Part shown: in pieces, positions 16,530-25,834 of the stretch | Position numbering within the stretch: the first letter of the stretch is position 1 | Layout of the letters: every line of letters starts with the position of its first letter | Assembly (NCBI GenBank): GCA_040219135.1 | Contig: JAVJTA010000013.1 | Coordinates: 310,001-374,000, forward strand | Direction of reading: 5' to 3' | Length of the DNA stretch: 64,000 nt | From: UBA7803 sp040219135 | Lineage (GTDB): Bacteria > Pseudomonadota > Gammaproteobacteria > Pseudomonadales > Azotimanducaceae | Made by a program: the position numbers and the translations under genes | The notes under the pieces: generated by a model | What the model was told of the DNA's origin: nothing | Database searches by the model: none | The model's input: only the letters and a program-made list of their open reading frames with translations

Positions 16530-18350
16530 TCAGAAGCCGGCTTCGCCCCGCGCGATGGTCGCGGCGAACTCGCGGTCCAGGGGCTCGTAGCGGTCGCTTC
16601 TGGGCTTCATCACGTACAGGGGATCGCTGACCCGGTCGAGGTCGTAGGCTTCTTCCCGCAGTTTCCCCTTCACCATCTTGAAGGTGCCGGTGACGTCGAT
16701 CTCCGGTTCCACGCGCACGAACAACGGCCGGGCGTAGGAGGGCAGCTCGCGGTTCACGTACTCAGAGAAAGCTGCAAGGTCCAGTTCGGTTTCGCCGTCC
16801 TCCAGGGTCACGGCCGCCATGCCGGCACGGCCGTCGGCGCCCGGCACCGCCACCCCGTAGACGTTGCAGAACTTGACCTGAGAGAAGCCGTTGATGATCT
16901 CGCCCACCTCGTTGGTGGAGACGTTCTCCGACTTCCAGCGGAAGGTGTCGCCGACCCGGTCGACGAACTGGTAGTGGGGATACCCGAGCGTGAAGCCGGC
17001 GTCGATCTGGCGCATCAGGTCGCCCGAGTTGAACCAGGCGTCGCCGTCCTCGAAGGCGTTGCGGACAATCTTCTTCTCGGTGGCTTCCTTGTTGGTGTAG
17101 CCCTCGAACACCGCCTCGGGATTGATGTGGCCGAGCAGCAGCCCTGGCTCGCCCGGCTCCACCTCGATGCAGCGGCCGTGCTCGTCGCGGACGATCTCGT
17201 CGGCGTCGACGTCGTAGCGCACCAGGGCGTGGCGGGCCGACGTCATGCCCACCGTGCAGTCCTTGTTCAGCAGGTTGGCAAAGGCCACGTTGCCTTCGCT
17301 CGCGCCGTAGAACTCGGCGATGCGCTTCACGCCGAAGCGCTGCTTGAACTCCGGCCAGACGTCAGGCCGCAGGCCGTTGCCCATCATGCGCTTGAGCGGG
17401 TTCCTGTGATCGTCGGGCTTGGCCGGCGTGTTCACCAGATAGCGGCACAGCTCGCCGATGTAGATGAAACAGGTCGTGCCGTGTTCGCGCACCTCCGGCA
17501 GAAAGTTGCTGGCCGAGAACTTGCGCCGGATGAACATGCTGGCACCCGCGGAGATCGCCGCCCCGACGCCGATCATCAGCCCGGTGCCGTGATAGAGCGG
17601 CAGGCAGATGTACAGGCGGTCCTTGTGGGTGCACTTCAGCCCGGCCTTGTGCGACAGCATGGCGCTGGCCAGATAGCGCCGGTTCGACAGGACCGCCGCC
17701 TTCGGCAGTCCGGTGGTGCCCGACGTGAAGATGTAGAAGGCGTTGTCGCCGAGCACGACCTCGCCGGTTTCTTCCGGGTTGGCGTCACCCGATTGCTCCG
17801 CCAGCGCGGCGAGATCCTGGGACCAGTTGCCCGGCGGACGGTCGTCGGCGCCGCCGGTCGGATCAGGAACCCAGAAGAAGTCCTCGCCGTCCTTCAGGTT
17901 CAGTTCGTCCTTCACTTCGGCGATGGCGTCGCCGAGTTCGGCACCGAACACGCATTTGGCGGATTCGGTGACGCCCACGCAGTGGGTCAGCGGCTTGCCG
18001 CGCAGGTTGGTGTTGATCAGGCTGGCGCAGACGCCGAGCTTGTTCAGCGCGATCACGGTGGCCAGGAACTCGACGCGGTTCTGCATGAACACGCTGACGG
18101 TGTCGCCGCGGGTGAGGCCCTGGGCCTTGAACACCTGGGCGTAGCGGTTGGCCAGTGCGTTGAGCTCGTTCCAGGTGCGCTGCTGGCCTTCGAAGATCAC
18201 CGCGGTGCGATCGCCGAACTGGGCCACTGTGCGTTCCACCGTGGCGCCGAGACTGTCCCGGGTTTCCAGCGGCCGGGGCACCATGCCTTTCTTCAGGGCG
18301 AGCAGAGTGGGGACCTGGACGATGGTCTTGGCAACGTCGGCGATACCCAT
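16530..18350 (-). CDS. long-chain acyl-CoA synthetase (FadD6/FATP-like)
   Basis: The 606-residue member of the ANL adenylation superfamily has the P-loop-like motif FTSGTTGLPKAAVLS, the A5-type motif EFYGASEGN, the A7 motif WFNSGDL and the hinge region FVDRVGDTFRWKSENVSTNEV, plus a C-terminal Lys in GTFKMVKGKL. The FRWKSENV form and overall length match the very-long-chain/FATP-type branch that acts on fatty acids, bile acids and other bulky carboxylates. It activates carboxylates with ATP and CoA in the cytoplasm or at the membrane. It probably leads an operon with the HAD gene and is divergent from the metallo-hydrolase gene at 18478. Confidence 0.92.
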   Translation of the reverse strand: MGIADVAKTIVQVPTLLALKKGMVPRPLETRDSLGATVERTVAQFGDRTAVIFEGQQRTWNELNALANRYAQVFKAQGLTRGDTVSVFMQNRVEFLATVIALNKLGVCASLINTNLRGKPLTHCVGVTESAKCVFGAELGDAIAEVKDELNLKDGEDFFWVPDPTGGADDRPPGNWSQDLAALAEQSGDANPEETGEVVLGDNAFYIFTSGTTGLPKAAVLSNRRYLASAMLSHKAGLKCTHKDRLYICLPLYHGTGLMIGVGAAISAGASMFIRRKFSASNFLPEVREHGTTCFIYIGELCRYLVNTPAKPDDHRNPLKRMMGNGLRPDVWPEFKQRFGVKRIAEFYGASEGNVAFANLLNKDCTVGMTSARHALVRYDVDADEIVRDEHGRCIEVEPGEPGLLLGHINPEAVFEGYTNKEATEKKIVRNAFEDGDAWFNSGDLMRQIDAGFTLGYPHYQFVDRVGDTFRWKSENVSTNEVGEIINGFSQVKFCNVYGVAVPGADGRAGMAAVTLEDGETELDLAAFSEYVNRELPSYARPLFVRVEPEIDVTGTFKMVKGKLREEAYDLDRVSDPLYVMKPRSDRYEPLDREFAATIARGEAGF

Positions 18351-18477
18351 GCAAGTTCCTGTTTTTCTAGGTGGAATCGAGCAACCTTAGCGGCCGGGGC
18401 TGCCGCCTTCAAGGCGATTGTGGCATGCTCGAATGCGGCGCGTGGAACACGACTGGATCGCCCGGGGAGGGAACGGC

Positions 18478-19335
18478 ATGAATCAGTGGCAGGTGGGCAA
18501 CGTCACCATCACCCGTATCGTCGAGCTCCAGATCGCCGGCGGCACGCGCTTCATTCTCCCGGATGCGACCCGGGAGGCGTGTCTGCAGCTCGACTGGATG
18601 CGCCCGCACTTCATGGACGACGCCGGCAACCTGGTGATGAGCGTGCATGCGCTGGTGGTGGATACCGGTGCGCGGCGCATCGTCGTCGACACCTGCATCG
18701 GCAACGACAAGCAGCGTTCGATCCCGAACTGGACCAACCTGCAGACCTCGTTCCTCGCCGACCTGGAAGCCGCCGGATACCCCCGCGAGAGCGTCGACAC
18801 GGTGCTCTGCACCCACCTGCACGTAGACCATGTGGGTTGGAACACCATGCTGGTGGACGGCCGATGGGTGCCCACCTTTCCCAACGCCCGATACCTGCTG
18901 GCCGAGAAGGAATGGCGCCACTGGGATGCCAACGACGACGACCCGATGAACGAGAACGTGCTGGACGATTCCGTGCGCCCGGTGTTCGAAGCGGGCCAGG
19001 TGGATCTGGTGGACTGGAAGCATCAGGTCTGCGACGAGGTGAGCCTCGAACCCACTCCGGGGCACACCCCGGGCCACGTCAGCGTTCACATCCGCTCCGG
19101 CGGTCAGGAAGCCCTGATCACCGGCGACTGCATTCACCATCCCTGCCAGATGAGCCGCACCGACTGGTGCAGCTCGGCGGATACCGATCAGGCCCAGGGT
19201 CGCGAGACCCGGGAAGCGCTGCTGGCGCGTTACAGCGACGGCGACGTGCTGGTGATCGGGACCCACTTCCCCACCCCGACGGCGGGACACGTCAAACGGC
19301 GCGCGGAAGGCGGCTACTGGCTCGACGTCGGCTGA
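18478..19335 (+). CDS. metallo-beta-lactamase-fold hydrolase
   Basis: The 285-residue protein has the dinuclear-metal motif THLHVDHVGW (His113, His115, Asp117, His118), a second His in PTPGHTPGHVSVH, an Asp in ITGDCIHHP and a late His in GTHFPTP. The order and the TPGHTPGH block fit the branch holding quorum-quenching lactonases and related esterases. Start at ATG 18478 follows a GGGGAGGGA site; the in-frame ATGs at 18418 and 18433 would add a stretch with no fold support. Substrate unknown: lactones or esters are likely. Its 3' end overlaps the small convergent membrane gene by 22 bp. Confidence 0.88.
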   Translation: MNQWQVGNVTITRIVELQIAGGTRFILPDATREACLQLDWMRPHFMDDAGNLVMSVHALVVDTGARRIVVDTCIGNDKQRSIPNWTNLQTSFLADLEAAGYPRESVDTVLCTHLHVDHVGWNTMLVDGRWVPTFPNARYLLAEKEWRHWDANDDDPMNENVLDDSVRPVFEAGQVDLVDWKHQVCDEVSLEPTPGHTPGHVSVHIRSGGQEALITGDCIHHPCQMSRTDWCSSADTDQAQGRETREALLARYSDGDVLVIGTHFPTPTAGHVKRRAEGGYWLDVG

Positions 19336-19628
19336 TCGCCGCTTTCGCCGGGGGCCGGTGCAGGGGCCGCCAGGGCGGCGAGTTCCGCCTCGAGCGCCAG
19401 GCGCTGCATCCACCGCTCCATGCGGTGGCGGGCCATGGGCAGGTCGAGGGCGACGAAGCCGACGCCGAGCGGAAACATCCAGAAGCCGAGCACCGGCAGA
19501 AATCCGAACACGCCGCCGATCATGAGCAGCACGCCCAGGAGCGACCGCACGCCGGGCGCCACGCTGTAGCGGGCCCAGTAGAGGGCGCGGTAGGTGATCG
19601 TCGTGATTCGTCGCTGCAGCTGATTCAT
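19314..19628 (-). CDS. small integral membrane protein
   Basis: A 104-residue protein with an amphipathic basic N-terminus and two closely spaced hydrophobic helices (about 30-48 and 52-66: SLLGVLLMIGGVFGFLPVLGFW, split by a short turn), then DLPMARHRMERWM and an Ala/Pro-rich tail. The arrangement resembles small PGPGW/DUF-type inner-membrane proteins whose role is unknown. ATG 19628 is the first codon that gives a compact membrane protein; the longer frame to 19907 enters the next gene and is rejected. The stop lies inside the convergent metallo-hydrolase gene (22-bp overlap). It sits 29 bp downstream of the second metallo-hydrolase. Confidence 0.7.
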   Translation of the reverse strand: MNQLQRRITTITYRALYWARYSVAPGVRSLLGVLLMIGGVFGFLPVLGFWMFPLGVGFVALDLPMARHRMERWMQRLALEAELAALAAPAPAPGESGDQPTSSQ

Positions 19629-19657
19629 GGTCCTGCTTCCACTCGGTCCTGGCGGGC

Positions 19658-20761
19658 TCAGACCATCATCGGCCCGTCGCTGGGCGCGTCGTGGCGTTCC
19701 GGGTGGGAACGACGGTCCAGGTCCGGGTCGATGGCGAGGAAGTGGTAGTGGCCGTCCTCGCCCAGGGTGCGTTCGATGCGGTTGCGGTGCATGAGCAGGT
19801 GCAGATGGGCGATGGCTTCGCCCAGAGCCATCATCATCTGCCGCGGGTCGAGTTCCCGGGAGAACAACACCGGCAGCAGATCCTTCGCCAGCGCCGGCTC
19901 CACGCAATGCTCCTCGATGGCCAGCATGCGGTCTTCGTGATGGCTGATCAGCGCCCGCAGGCGCTCGCGGATGCCGTAGAAAGGCAGGTTGTGGGCCGGC
20001 AGCACCAGCAGGTCACCGGGCAGCTTGAGCAGGCGGTCGTGAGATTCCATCCAGTCCTTGAGCGGGTTCGCCTCGGGCTCGGTCGGGTGCACGCTGACGT
20101 TGCTGGTGATGATCGGCAGGATCTGATCGCCGGACAGCAGGATTTTCAGGCTCGGGCTGTACAGGCACGCGTGCTCCGGCGAGTGCCCGGAGCCCACCAC
20201 GACCTGCCACGGCTGACCGCCGATGGTCAGGACGTCACCGTGCTCCAGGCGCTGATAGCCGGACGGCATCTCCGGCATGGACATGCCGCTGGACGCGCGC
20301 TGCTGCCACTGCTGGCGCAGATCCTCGAGGTAATCCCCGGGCATGCCGGCGCGAACGTAGAAGTCCCGTCCGATCCAGCTCGCGTGATGACCGGGCCCGC
20401 TGCCGGAGAAGGCCCGCGCCTGGTAGTACTCGGCACGGGTCATGTACAGCGGGCAGCGGAAGTGGTCGGTGATCATGGTGCACTGGCCCACATGATCGGG
20501 GTGCATGTGAGTGCAGATCACGCCCACCACAGGGCGGCCGCCGAGCTCGTTCGCAAAGATTTCGTGCCAGAGGCCGCCGATGTCGGCCAGCGGCAGGCCG
20601 GTATCCACCACCCACCAGCCGTGCTGATCCTCGAGCAGGTACAGGTTGATGTGATTCAGCGACCCGCCCATGGGCATGGTCAGCCAGCGTACGCCGGGGG
20701 CCACCTCCACGGTGGTGCCCGGCTTCGGATGCGCGTCGTACGGGTACTGGAGACCACTCAT
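19658..20761 (-). CDS. metallo-beta-lactamase-fold hydrolase (large variant)
   Basis: The 367-residue protein has THMHPDHVGQ (His85, His87, Asp89, His90), GSGHSPEHACLY, LLSGDQILP and LPAHNLPFYG as the ordered metal ligands. A C-terminal helical extension is typical of the hydrolase branch that includes many thioesterase/lactonase-like MBL proteins; it carries EEHCVEP and HLHLLMHRNRIERTL. Family members hydrolyse thioesters, lactones or phosphodiesters. The pair of MBL genes on opposite strands around the small membrane gene may both serve CoA or lactone metabolism. It is divergent from the acyl-CoA dehydrogenase gene. Confidence 0.87.
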   Translation of the reverse strand: MSGLQYPYDAHPKPGTTVEVAPGVRWLTMPMGGSLNHINLYLLEDQHGWWVVDTGLPLADIGGLWHEIFANELGGRPVVGVICTHMHPDHVGQCTMITDHFRCPLYMTRAEYYQARAFSGSGPGHHASWIGRDFYVRAGMPGDYLEDLRQQWQQRASSGMSMPEMPSGYQRLEHGDVLTIGGQPWQVVVGSGHSPEHACLYSPSLKILLSGDQILPIITSNVSVHPTEPEANPLKDWMESHDRLLKLPGDLLVLPAHNLPFYGIRERLRALISHHEDRMLAIEEHCVEPALAKDLLPVLFSRELDPRQMMMALGEAIAHLHLLMHRNRIERTLGEDGHYHFLAIDPDLDRRSHPERHDAPSDGPMMV

Positions 20762-20859
20762 GATCGGGCCAGTATAGCGCCCGCCGCCTCAGGCTGGGCA
20801 ATCGGGGCCCGGATGTTTTAGATTAGGATGCTTCGCCTGGCTAGAGAGGGGGCTCGACC

Positions 20860-22116
20860 ATGGCCATGAACGTCAAACCGGTGCCGGCGCTGGACGATCA
20901 GATCAACGAGATCCGCCTGGCCACCGCCGAAATCATCAATCGCGAGATCCTGCCCAACGAGGCCAGGCTCTGGGCCGGGTTGTCCGACAGCGCCAATCAG
21001 CCGAACCAGGCCAGGGAGGAGGCCAAGGCGCTGCGTAAGCACATCCAGAACGAGGTCAGGAAGGCCAGACTGTGGGCGCCGCACCTGCCAGAGGAGTTTG
21101 GCGGCATGGGGCTGTCGTTCCTCCAGCACGCCTACATGAACGAAGTGCTGTCCTACAGCCCCGGGGCGGCGTCGCTGTTCGGCGTGGTGGCCCCGAACTC
21201 CGGCAATCAGAAAATCCTGGTCAAGTACGGCACCCCGGAACAGCACGAGAAATGGTTGAAGCCCCTCACCGAGGGCACCATGCAGTCGGGCTTTTCCATG
21301 ACCGAGCCGCACAATCCGGGGTCGGATCCGCGTTCTCTCACCACCCGGGCCGTGCTCGACGGCGACGAATGGGTCATCAACGGCCACAAGTGGTTCACCT
21401 CCAACGGCCACGCGGCGGACTTCTACATCGTCATGTGCCGCACCGCGGATCCGGACGCGCCTGGCGAAGCCAACGACAAAATGACCCAGATCATCGTGCC
21501 GAAGAACACGCCCGGCGTGAACGTGGTGCGCGGTGTGCCGGTCTGGGGCAAGGCGTCGAGCCACTGCGAGATCATCTACGACAACGTGCGGGTGCCGAAG
21601 GAAAACCAGCTGGGCCGCACCGGCACCGGGCACCAGGCGGCCCAGGACCGGCTCGGGGCCGGTCGCGTGTACCACTGCATGAACTCGGTAGGTTCCATGT
21701 GGCGCGCGTTCGATCTGATGATCGAGCGCCTGACCACCCGTGAGGTGCACGGCGGCGAGAAGCTCGAAGAGAAGCAGTTCATGCAGGGCTTCATCGCCGA
21801 GAGCTACATGGACATCCAGAGCGCCCGGCTGATGACCATCCACTGCGCGGAAAAGATGGAAACCGGCGCGGATCCGCGTACCGACATCTCCGCCATCAAG
21901 ATCTTCGTGCCGGCCGCGTACCATCGCGTGGTGGACCGGGCCATCCAGGTCTGGGGCGCGGCCGGGGTCAGCGGCGACCTGCCGCTGGCCGGCATGTACC
22001 AGGGCGCTCGCACGCTGCGCCTGGCAGACGGACCCGACGAGGTCCACAAAATCCTGATCGCCAAGCTCATTCTCCGCCGCTATCACGCGGGCGAGACCTG
22101 GGACTTTGGTAACTGA
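20860..22116 (+). CDS. ACAD10/11-like acyl-CoA dehydrogenase
   Basis: The 418-residue flavoprotein has a complete acyl-CoA dehydrogenase layout: helical N-domain (WAPHLPEEFGGMGL), beta-domain (SMTEPHNPGSDPRS, VINGHKWFTSNG) and C-terminal FAD/CoA domain. The block RLGAGRVYHCMNSVG and the C-terminal LRLADGPDEVHKI match ACAD10/ACAD11-type enzymes, which act on 4-phospho- or 4-hydroxyacyl-CoA, more than classical fatty-acyl dehydrogenases. The kinase family normally fused to this domain is encoded separately at 4442-5488. A zinc-ribbon gene and an SRPBCC gene follow with 21-bp and 4-bp gaps, forming a likely operon. Confidence 0.92.
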   Translation: MAMNVKPVPALDDQINEIRLATAEIINREILPNEARLWAGLSDSANQPNQAREEAKALRKHIQNEVRKARLWAPHLPEEFGGMGLSFLQHAYMNEVLSYSPGAASLFGVVAPNSGNQKILVKYGTPEQHEKWLKPLTEGTMQSGFSMTEPHNPGSDPRSLTTRAVLDGDEWVINGHKWFTSNGHAADFYIVMCRTADPDAPGEANDKMTQIIVPKNTPGVNVVRGVPVWGKASSHCEIIYDNVRVPKENQLGRTGTGHQAAQDRLGAGRVYHCMNSVGSMWRAFDLMIERLTTREVHGGEKLEEKQFMQGFIAESYMDIQSARLMTIHCAEKMETGADPRTDISAIKIFVPAAYHRVVDRAIQVWGAAGVSGDLPLAGMYQGARTLRLADGPDEVHKILIAKLILRRYHAGETWDFGN

Positions 22117-22137
22117 GTAACTCACGAGGAGAACGTC

Positions 22138-22524
22138 ATGCAGTGTCCCAAGTGTCCCGGAACCCTGGAGACCAAGACCTATGGTCGCAAGATCACCGTC
22201 GGCCGCTGCAGCGACTGCGGTGGCCTGTGGTGCAAGCCGGAAGTGCTGTTGCAGATGAAGAAGGAGTGGATGTCCGAAGCGGTGCTCGACGCCGGCGATC
22301 CGCGCATGGGGAAGGTGCTGAACAAGCTGGACAACATCAAGTGTCCGGAGTGTGGCGTGGTCATGGAGAAGACCGCGGACGAGAAGCAGACCCATATCTG
22401 GTACGAGACCTGCCCCCAGTGCAGCAACATGTTTTTCGACGCCGGTGAGTTCACCGATCTGAAGTACGACACGTTCATGGACCGTCTTCGCGACCTGGTG
22501 CGCGGCCGCCGCCCGGAAGCCTGA
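22138..22524 (+). CDS. TFIIB-type zinc-ribbon protein
   Basis: The 128-residue protein is composed of two zinc ribbons. The first has CPKC and RCSDCGGLWC within the first 40 residues; the second has CPECG and ETCPQCSNMFFDAGEF. These match the zf-TFIIB domain family (COG3809-like) of unknown molecular role. The end, MDRLRDLVRGRRPEA, is basic. It starts 21 bp after the acyl-CoA dehydrogenase stop with CACGAGGAG upstream, so it is probably cotranscribed. There is no DNA-binding HTH or membrane segment. Confidence 0.88.
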   Translation: MQCPKCPGTLETKTYGRKITVGRCSDCGGLWCKPEVLLQMKKEWMSEAVLDAGDPRMGKVLNKLDNIKCPECGVVMEKTADEKQTHIWYETCPQCSNMFFDAGEFTDLKYDTFMDRLRDLVRGRRPEA

Positions 22525-22528
22525 GACC

Positions 22529-23080
22529 GTGGCCCGCGAGCCGCGCCGACGCAGGGCGAAAGTGCTGCGCGGTGTTTTTCCGGTGGCGCTGCTGGTGCTC
22601 GCGGCGGGCGCCGACGCGGCAGTGGTCGCGCGTGCCGCCGGAGGATTCGTCTTGCGTCACGAGGTCACCTTCGCCGCCCCGCCGTCCCGTGTCTATCAGG
22701 CGTTGTCCGACGTGAGTGCCTGGTGGGACCCTGACCACACCTATTCCGGCGACGCCGCGAAACTGTCCCTCGATGCCCGTGCCGGCGGCTGCTTCTGCGA
22801 GGCGCTTGCCGGTGGCGGCAGCGTCGAGCACATGCGCGTCGTATTTGCGGCTCCCGGCAGGCTGTTGCGCCTCGCCGGCGGCCTCGGGCCTCTGCAGGGC
22901 ATGGGAGTGTCCGGGGCGATGGACTTCGCCCTCGCCGAGCACCCGGGCGGCACGCGCCTGGTGTTCACCTACAGCGTCGCCGGCTTCGCGCCCGACGGGC
23001 TCGAGGCCATGGCGGAACCGGTGGACGGGGTGCTGGCCATTCAGCTCGGCCGCCTGGCCGCGCACCTCGAGGCGCGCTAG
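22529..23080 (+). CDS. SRPBCC-family protein with N-terminal signal/anchor
   Basis: The 183-residue protein begins at GTG 22529, 4 bp after the zinc-ribbon stop. A basic start (REPRRRRAK) and hydrophobic stretch (about 12-32) suggest export or anchoring. The START/Bet v1-like domain follows: LRHEVTFAAPPSRVYQALSDVSAWWDPDHTYSGD, then EHMRVVFAAPGRLLRLAGGLGPLQGMGVSGAMDFAL and a terminal helix. This matches the polyketide-cyclase/AHSA1-like SRPBCC pattern. An exported START-like fold would be unusual but occurs; ligand unknown. It is convergent with the aminotransferase. Confidence 0.8.
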   Translation: MAREPRRRRAKVLRGVFPVALLVLAAGADAAVVARAAGGFVLRHEVTFAAPPSRVYQALSDVSAWWDPDHTYSGDAAKLSLDARAGGCFCEALAGGGSVEHMRVVFAAPGRLLRLAGGLGPLQGMGVSGAMDFALAEHPGGTRLVFTYSVAGFAPDGLEAMAEPVDGVLAIQLGRLAAHLEAR

Positions 23081-23098
23081 CGCAGCACAGGCAGTACG

Positions 23099-24256
23099 TT
23101 AGAACAGGCTGTCGAACTCCCGCGGCGCGTTGCTCTGGCGCGCCTGACGCAGGCAGCGCGCGAGCCGGCCCACGCCTTCGTCGATGGTGGCCAGATCCAG
23201 ATGGCCGAAAGCGAGGCGCAGGTACGGCACGTCGCTGGCCGCATAGTGGAACGCCGATCCCGGCAGGTAGTTGACCCCCTCCGCCTGGCACAGCGACCAC
23301 AGGCGCTTCCGATCCACGTCTTCCGGCAGCCGGACCCAGACGAACAGCCCGCCCGGCGGCTTCGACCAGATGCACAGGTCGTCGAGTTCGGCGGTCAAGG
23401 CTTCGAGCAGCCGATCCCGTTTGACCCGGAGCGCGGCGTTGACGCCGCGCGCGTGCTCCCAGATGCCGTCGTGATAGAACTCGGCGGCAATCGCCGCGGC
23501 CAGCGTGTTGCTGCCGGCATCGTTGCGCCGCGCGGCGATGCGCTCGAGCATGGGCGGGCGCGCCAGCACGTAGCCGAGGCGCAGCCCGGGTCCGAGAATC
23601 TTCGACAGAGAGCACAGGTAGATCTGGTTCGGGCTGTCGTCGAGCGCATACAGCGCCGGCTCCACCGGCCCGTCGAAGTGCACGTCGGCGTAGCAGTTGT
23701 CTTCCACTACCGGGACGTCGAAGCGGCGCGCCAGTTCGATGAGTCCGAGACGGTTCGCCTTCGGCATGACGAAGCCGGTGGGATTCTGATAGGTGCTGAT
23801 GGCGTAGATGAACCTGGCCTGACGGCCCGCCGCGGCAAGAGACTCGAGACGCTCTTCCAGAGCATCGAGGCGCATGCCCTCGGGAGACAGCGGCACCCCC
23901 TCCAGGTTCAGGCGCAGATTGCGATAGGCGGACAGCGTCCCGGGATAGCTGAACTCCTCGAGCAGCACCGTGTCGCCGGGTGCCTGCTGGAGCGTCTGCG
24001 CAGACAGAGTGACCGCCTGCATGGAACCGTTGGTGAGAATCAGGTGGTCGGGGTTCACCGCGACGCCCTCGCGGTCCGACTCGCGTCGCGCCATGGCCGC
24101 GCGCAGGCCCGGATGGCCGAAGGCGCCGGGATAGTCGGTGAGCGCCCGGGCGTTGCCGTCGATGGCGCGAATCGCGGAGGCCTTCAGGGCCTCGGTCGGG
24201 AACGTATCCGGGTCGGCCCGACCGCTGCCGAAATCGAATCGAATGCCGTTGCTCAT
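23099..24256 (-). CDS. PLP-dependent aminotransferase, fold type I (2-aminoadipate-like)
   Basis: The 385-residue class I/II aminotransferase has Tyr/Asn/Asp PLP contacts in ISTYQNPTGF and VVEDNCYADVHF. The Schiff-base lysine is in YLCSLSKILGPGLRLGYV. Similar enzymes (LysN/2-aminoadipate or MocR-like domain) transfer amino groups to 2-oxo acids. There is no N-terminal HTH domain: the reading frame continues to 24673 but lies in the neighbouring esterase gene. ATG 24256 is used because the protein then starts directly at the RFDFGSGRADPDTFP segment. It is divergent from the carboxylesterase. Confidence 0.88.
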   Translation of the reverse strand: MSNGIRFDFGSGRADPDTFPTEALKASAIRAIDGNARALTDYPGAFGHPGLRAAMARRESDREGVAVNPDHLILTNGSMQAVTLSAQTLQQAPGDTVLLEEFSYPGTLSAYRNLRLNLEGVPLSPEGMRLDALEERLESLAAAGRQARFIYAISTYQNPTGFVMPKANRLGLIELARRFDVPVVEDNCYADVHFDGPVEPALYALDDSPNQIYLCSLSKILGPGLRLGYVLARPPMLERIAARRNDAGSNTLAAAIAAEFYHDGIWEHARGVNAALRVKRDRLLEALTAELDDLCIWSKPPGGLFVWVRLPEDVDRKRLWSLCQAEGVNYLPGSAFHYAASDVPYLRLAFGHLDLATIDEGVGRLARCLRQARQSNAPREFDSLF

Positions 24257-24309
24257 GTCTCTCCCCCGCTGCGGTATGGTATCGCAGCCGGCCACGGGAG
24301 GAGAAGGCA

Positions 24310-25833
24310 ATGGGACGACGGGGGACGCTCGCGGCAACCGCCGCAGTGGGAATCTGTCTGTGGCTGCTGGCGGGCTGTCAGAGCCCGCCACCGGCGGGCC
24401 CGGTGGTGGCCCTCGAAGCAGGCGCCGTGGCGGGAACCGTCGACGGCGGAGTCGCCGTGTTCCGCGGCATCCCCTACGTCGCGGCGCCCGTGGGAAATCG
24501 GCGCTGGCGCGCCCCGCAGCCGATCGATTCCTGGAGTGGGGTTCGGGATGCCCGATCGTTCGCGCCGGCGTGTCCGCAGCCGGCGCGCCAGGATCGCGAC
24601 AGCGGCATCGATCGCACCGCCGAGGACTGTCTTTATCTGAACGTCTGGGCGCCGGCCGGCGCCAGCGGCGCACCGGTCATGGTGTGGATCCACGGCGGCG
24701 CGTTCCGCATCGGTGCCGGCTCGCTGCCGTTCTACGACGGCACCAGCTTCGCCCGCAACGGCGTGGTGCTGGTGACGTTCAACTATCGGCTCGGCCGCTT
24801 CGGGTTCTTCGCCCATCCGGCGCTCGAAGAAAGCGGCAACTTCGGCCTGATGGATCAGGCCGCTGCGCTGCGCTGGGTGAAAGACAACGTCGCCGCGTTC
24901 GGCGGCGATCCGGGCAACGTTACCGTGTTCGGCGAGAGCGCCGGTGGGGCGAGCGTGCTGTATCTGCTGACCTCGCCGAAAACGGCTGGCCTGTTCGACA
25001 AGGCGATCATCGAGAGCGGCGGCGGTCTGCAGGTAACCGGGCATCTCAGCCAGCGTCGCGGGCTGCGACCGTCGCTGACGGGTCAGGGCCTGGCATGGCA
25101 GGGCCGCCAGGTCTCCGCCGCGGCGCTGCGGGCGCTGCCCGTGGCGGAGGTGCTCGGCGATGGACCGATCAGGGGCATCGGCAGCACCGGACCGGTCATA
25201 GACGGCGACTGGGTGGTGGCCGACCCGGGCGCGCGGCTCGCCCGCGGCGAGTTCCATCGGGTACCCGTGCTCGTGGGATCGAACAGCCACGAAGCCAGCG
25301 TGCTCGCCGCGTTCGGCACCGATGCCGAGCGTGCGGTCGCCGCTTCCGGCGTCGACGTCGTGGCGCTGCGCAGGCTTTATCCCGGAGACGACTGGGCCGC
25401 CGCGGCCTGGGGCGACGCCGCCTTCGTGGCCGGCGCCCGCTACACCGCGCGCGCCGTGGCGCAGGCCGGCGAGGACGCCTACCTGTACCATTTCGACTAC
25501 GTACTCGCCCGACGGCGGGACAAGGTGCCGGGAGCCGGACACGGCAGCGAGATCCCGTTCGTGTTCAATACCCTGGACGCGCTGCCGTTCTCGCGGATGC
25601 TGGTCGCCGACGCCGATCGCGCCATGGCCCGCCGTCTGCACAGCCACTGGTTGAGTTTCGCCCGCGGCGGCGATCCGGCCGGACGGGTGGAAGGCTACTG
25701 GCCGGCGTACGCGGTGGACAAGGATACGTTGCTGTACATCGGCGAGAGCGTCGAGCCCCGGATCGGGTTCCGCCGCCAGCAGCTCGACTTCCACGAAGCC
25801 CGCTGGCAGCGCCTGCAGAACGGAGACCGCTGA
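24310..25833 (+). CDS. type-B carboxylesterase/lipase-like lipoprotein
   Basis: The 507-residue protein has a lipoprotein signal (lipobox L20-A-G-C23) and the type-B carboxylesterase fold. The nucleophile elbow is GESAGG (Ser210). The oxyanion loop is WIHGGAFRIGAG, the EDCLYLNVWAP block is conserved, and a catalytic His candidate lies in GAGHGSEIPF. The family hydrolyses carboxylic esters; the substrate is unknown, and lipid anchoring places it at the outer or inner membrane, facing the periplasm. GAGGAGAAGG precedes ATG 24310. The next gene begins one base after the stop, so the two hydrolases probably form an operon. Confidence 0.9.
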   Translation: MGRRGTLAATAAVGICLWLLAGCQSPPPAGPVVALEAGAVAGTVDGGVAVFRGIPYVAAPVGNRRWRAPQPIDSWSGVRDARSFAPACPQPARQDRDSGIDRTAEDCLYLNVWAPAGASGAPVMVWIHGGAFRIGAGSLPFYDGTSFARNGVVLVTFNYRLGRFGFFAHPALEESGNFGLMDQAAALRWVKDNVAAFGGDPGNVTVFGESAGGASVLYLLTSPKTAGLFDKAIIESGGGLQVTGHLSQRRGLRPSLTGQGLAWQGRQVSAAALRALPVAEVLGDGPIRGIGSTGPVIDGDWVVADPGARLARGEFHRVPVLVGSNSHEASVLAAFGTDAERAVAASGVDVVALRRLYPGDDWAAAAWGDAAFVAGARYTARAVAQAGEDAYLYHFDYVLARRRDKVPGAGHGSEIPFVFNTLDALPFSRMLVADADRAMARRLHSHWLSFARGGDPAGRVEGYWPAYAVDKDTLLYIGESVEPRIGFRRQQLDFHEARWQRLQNGDR

Positions 25834-25834
25834 C

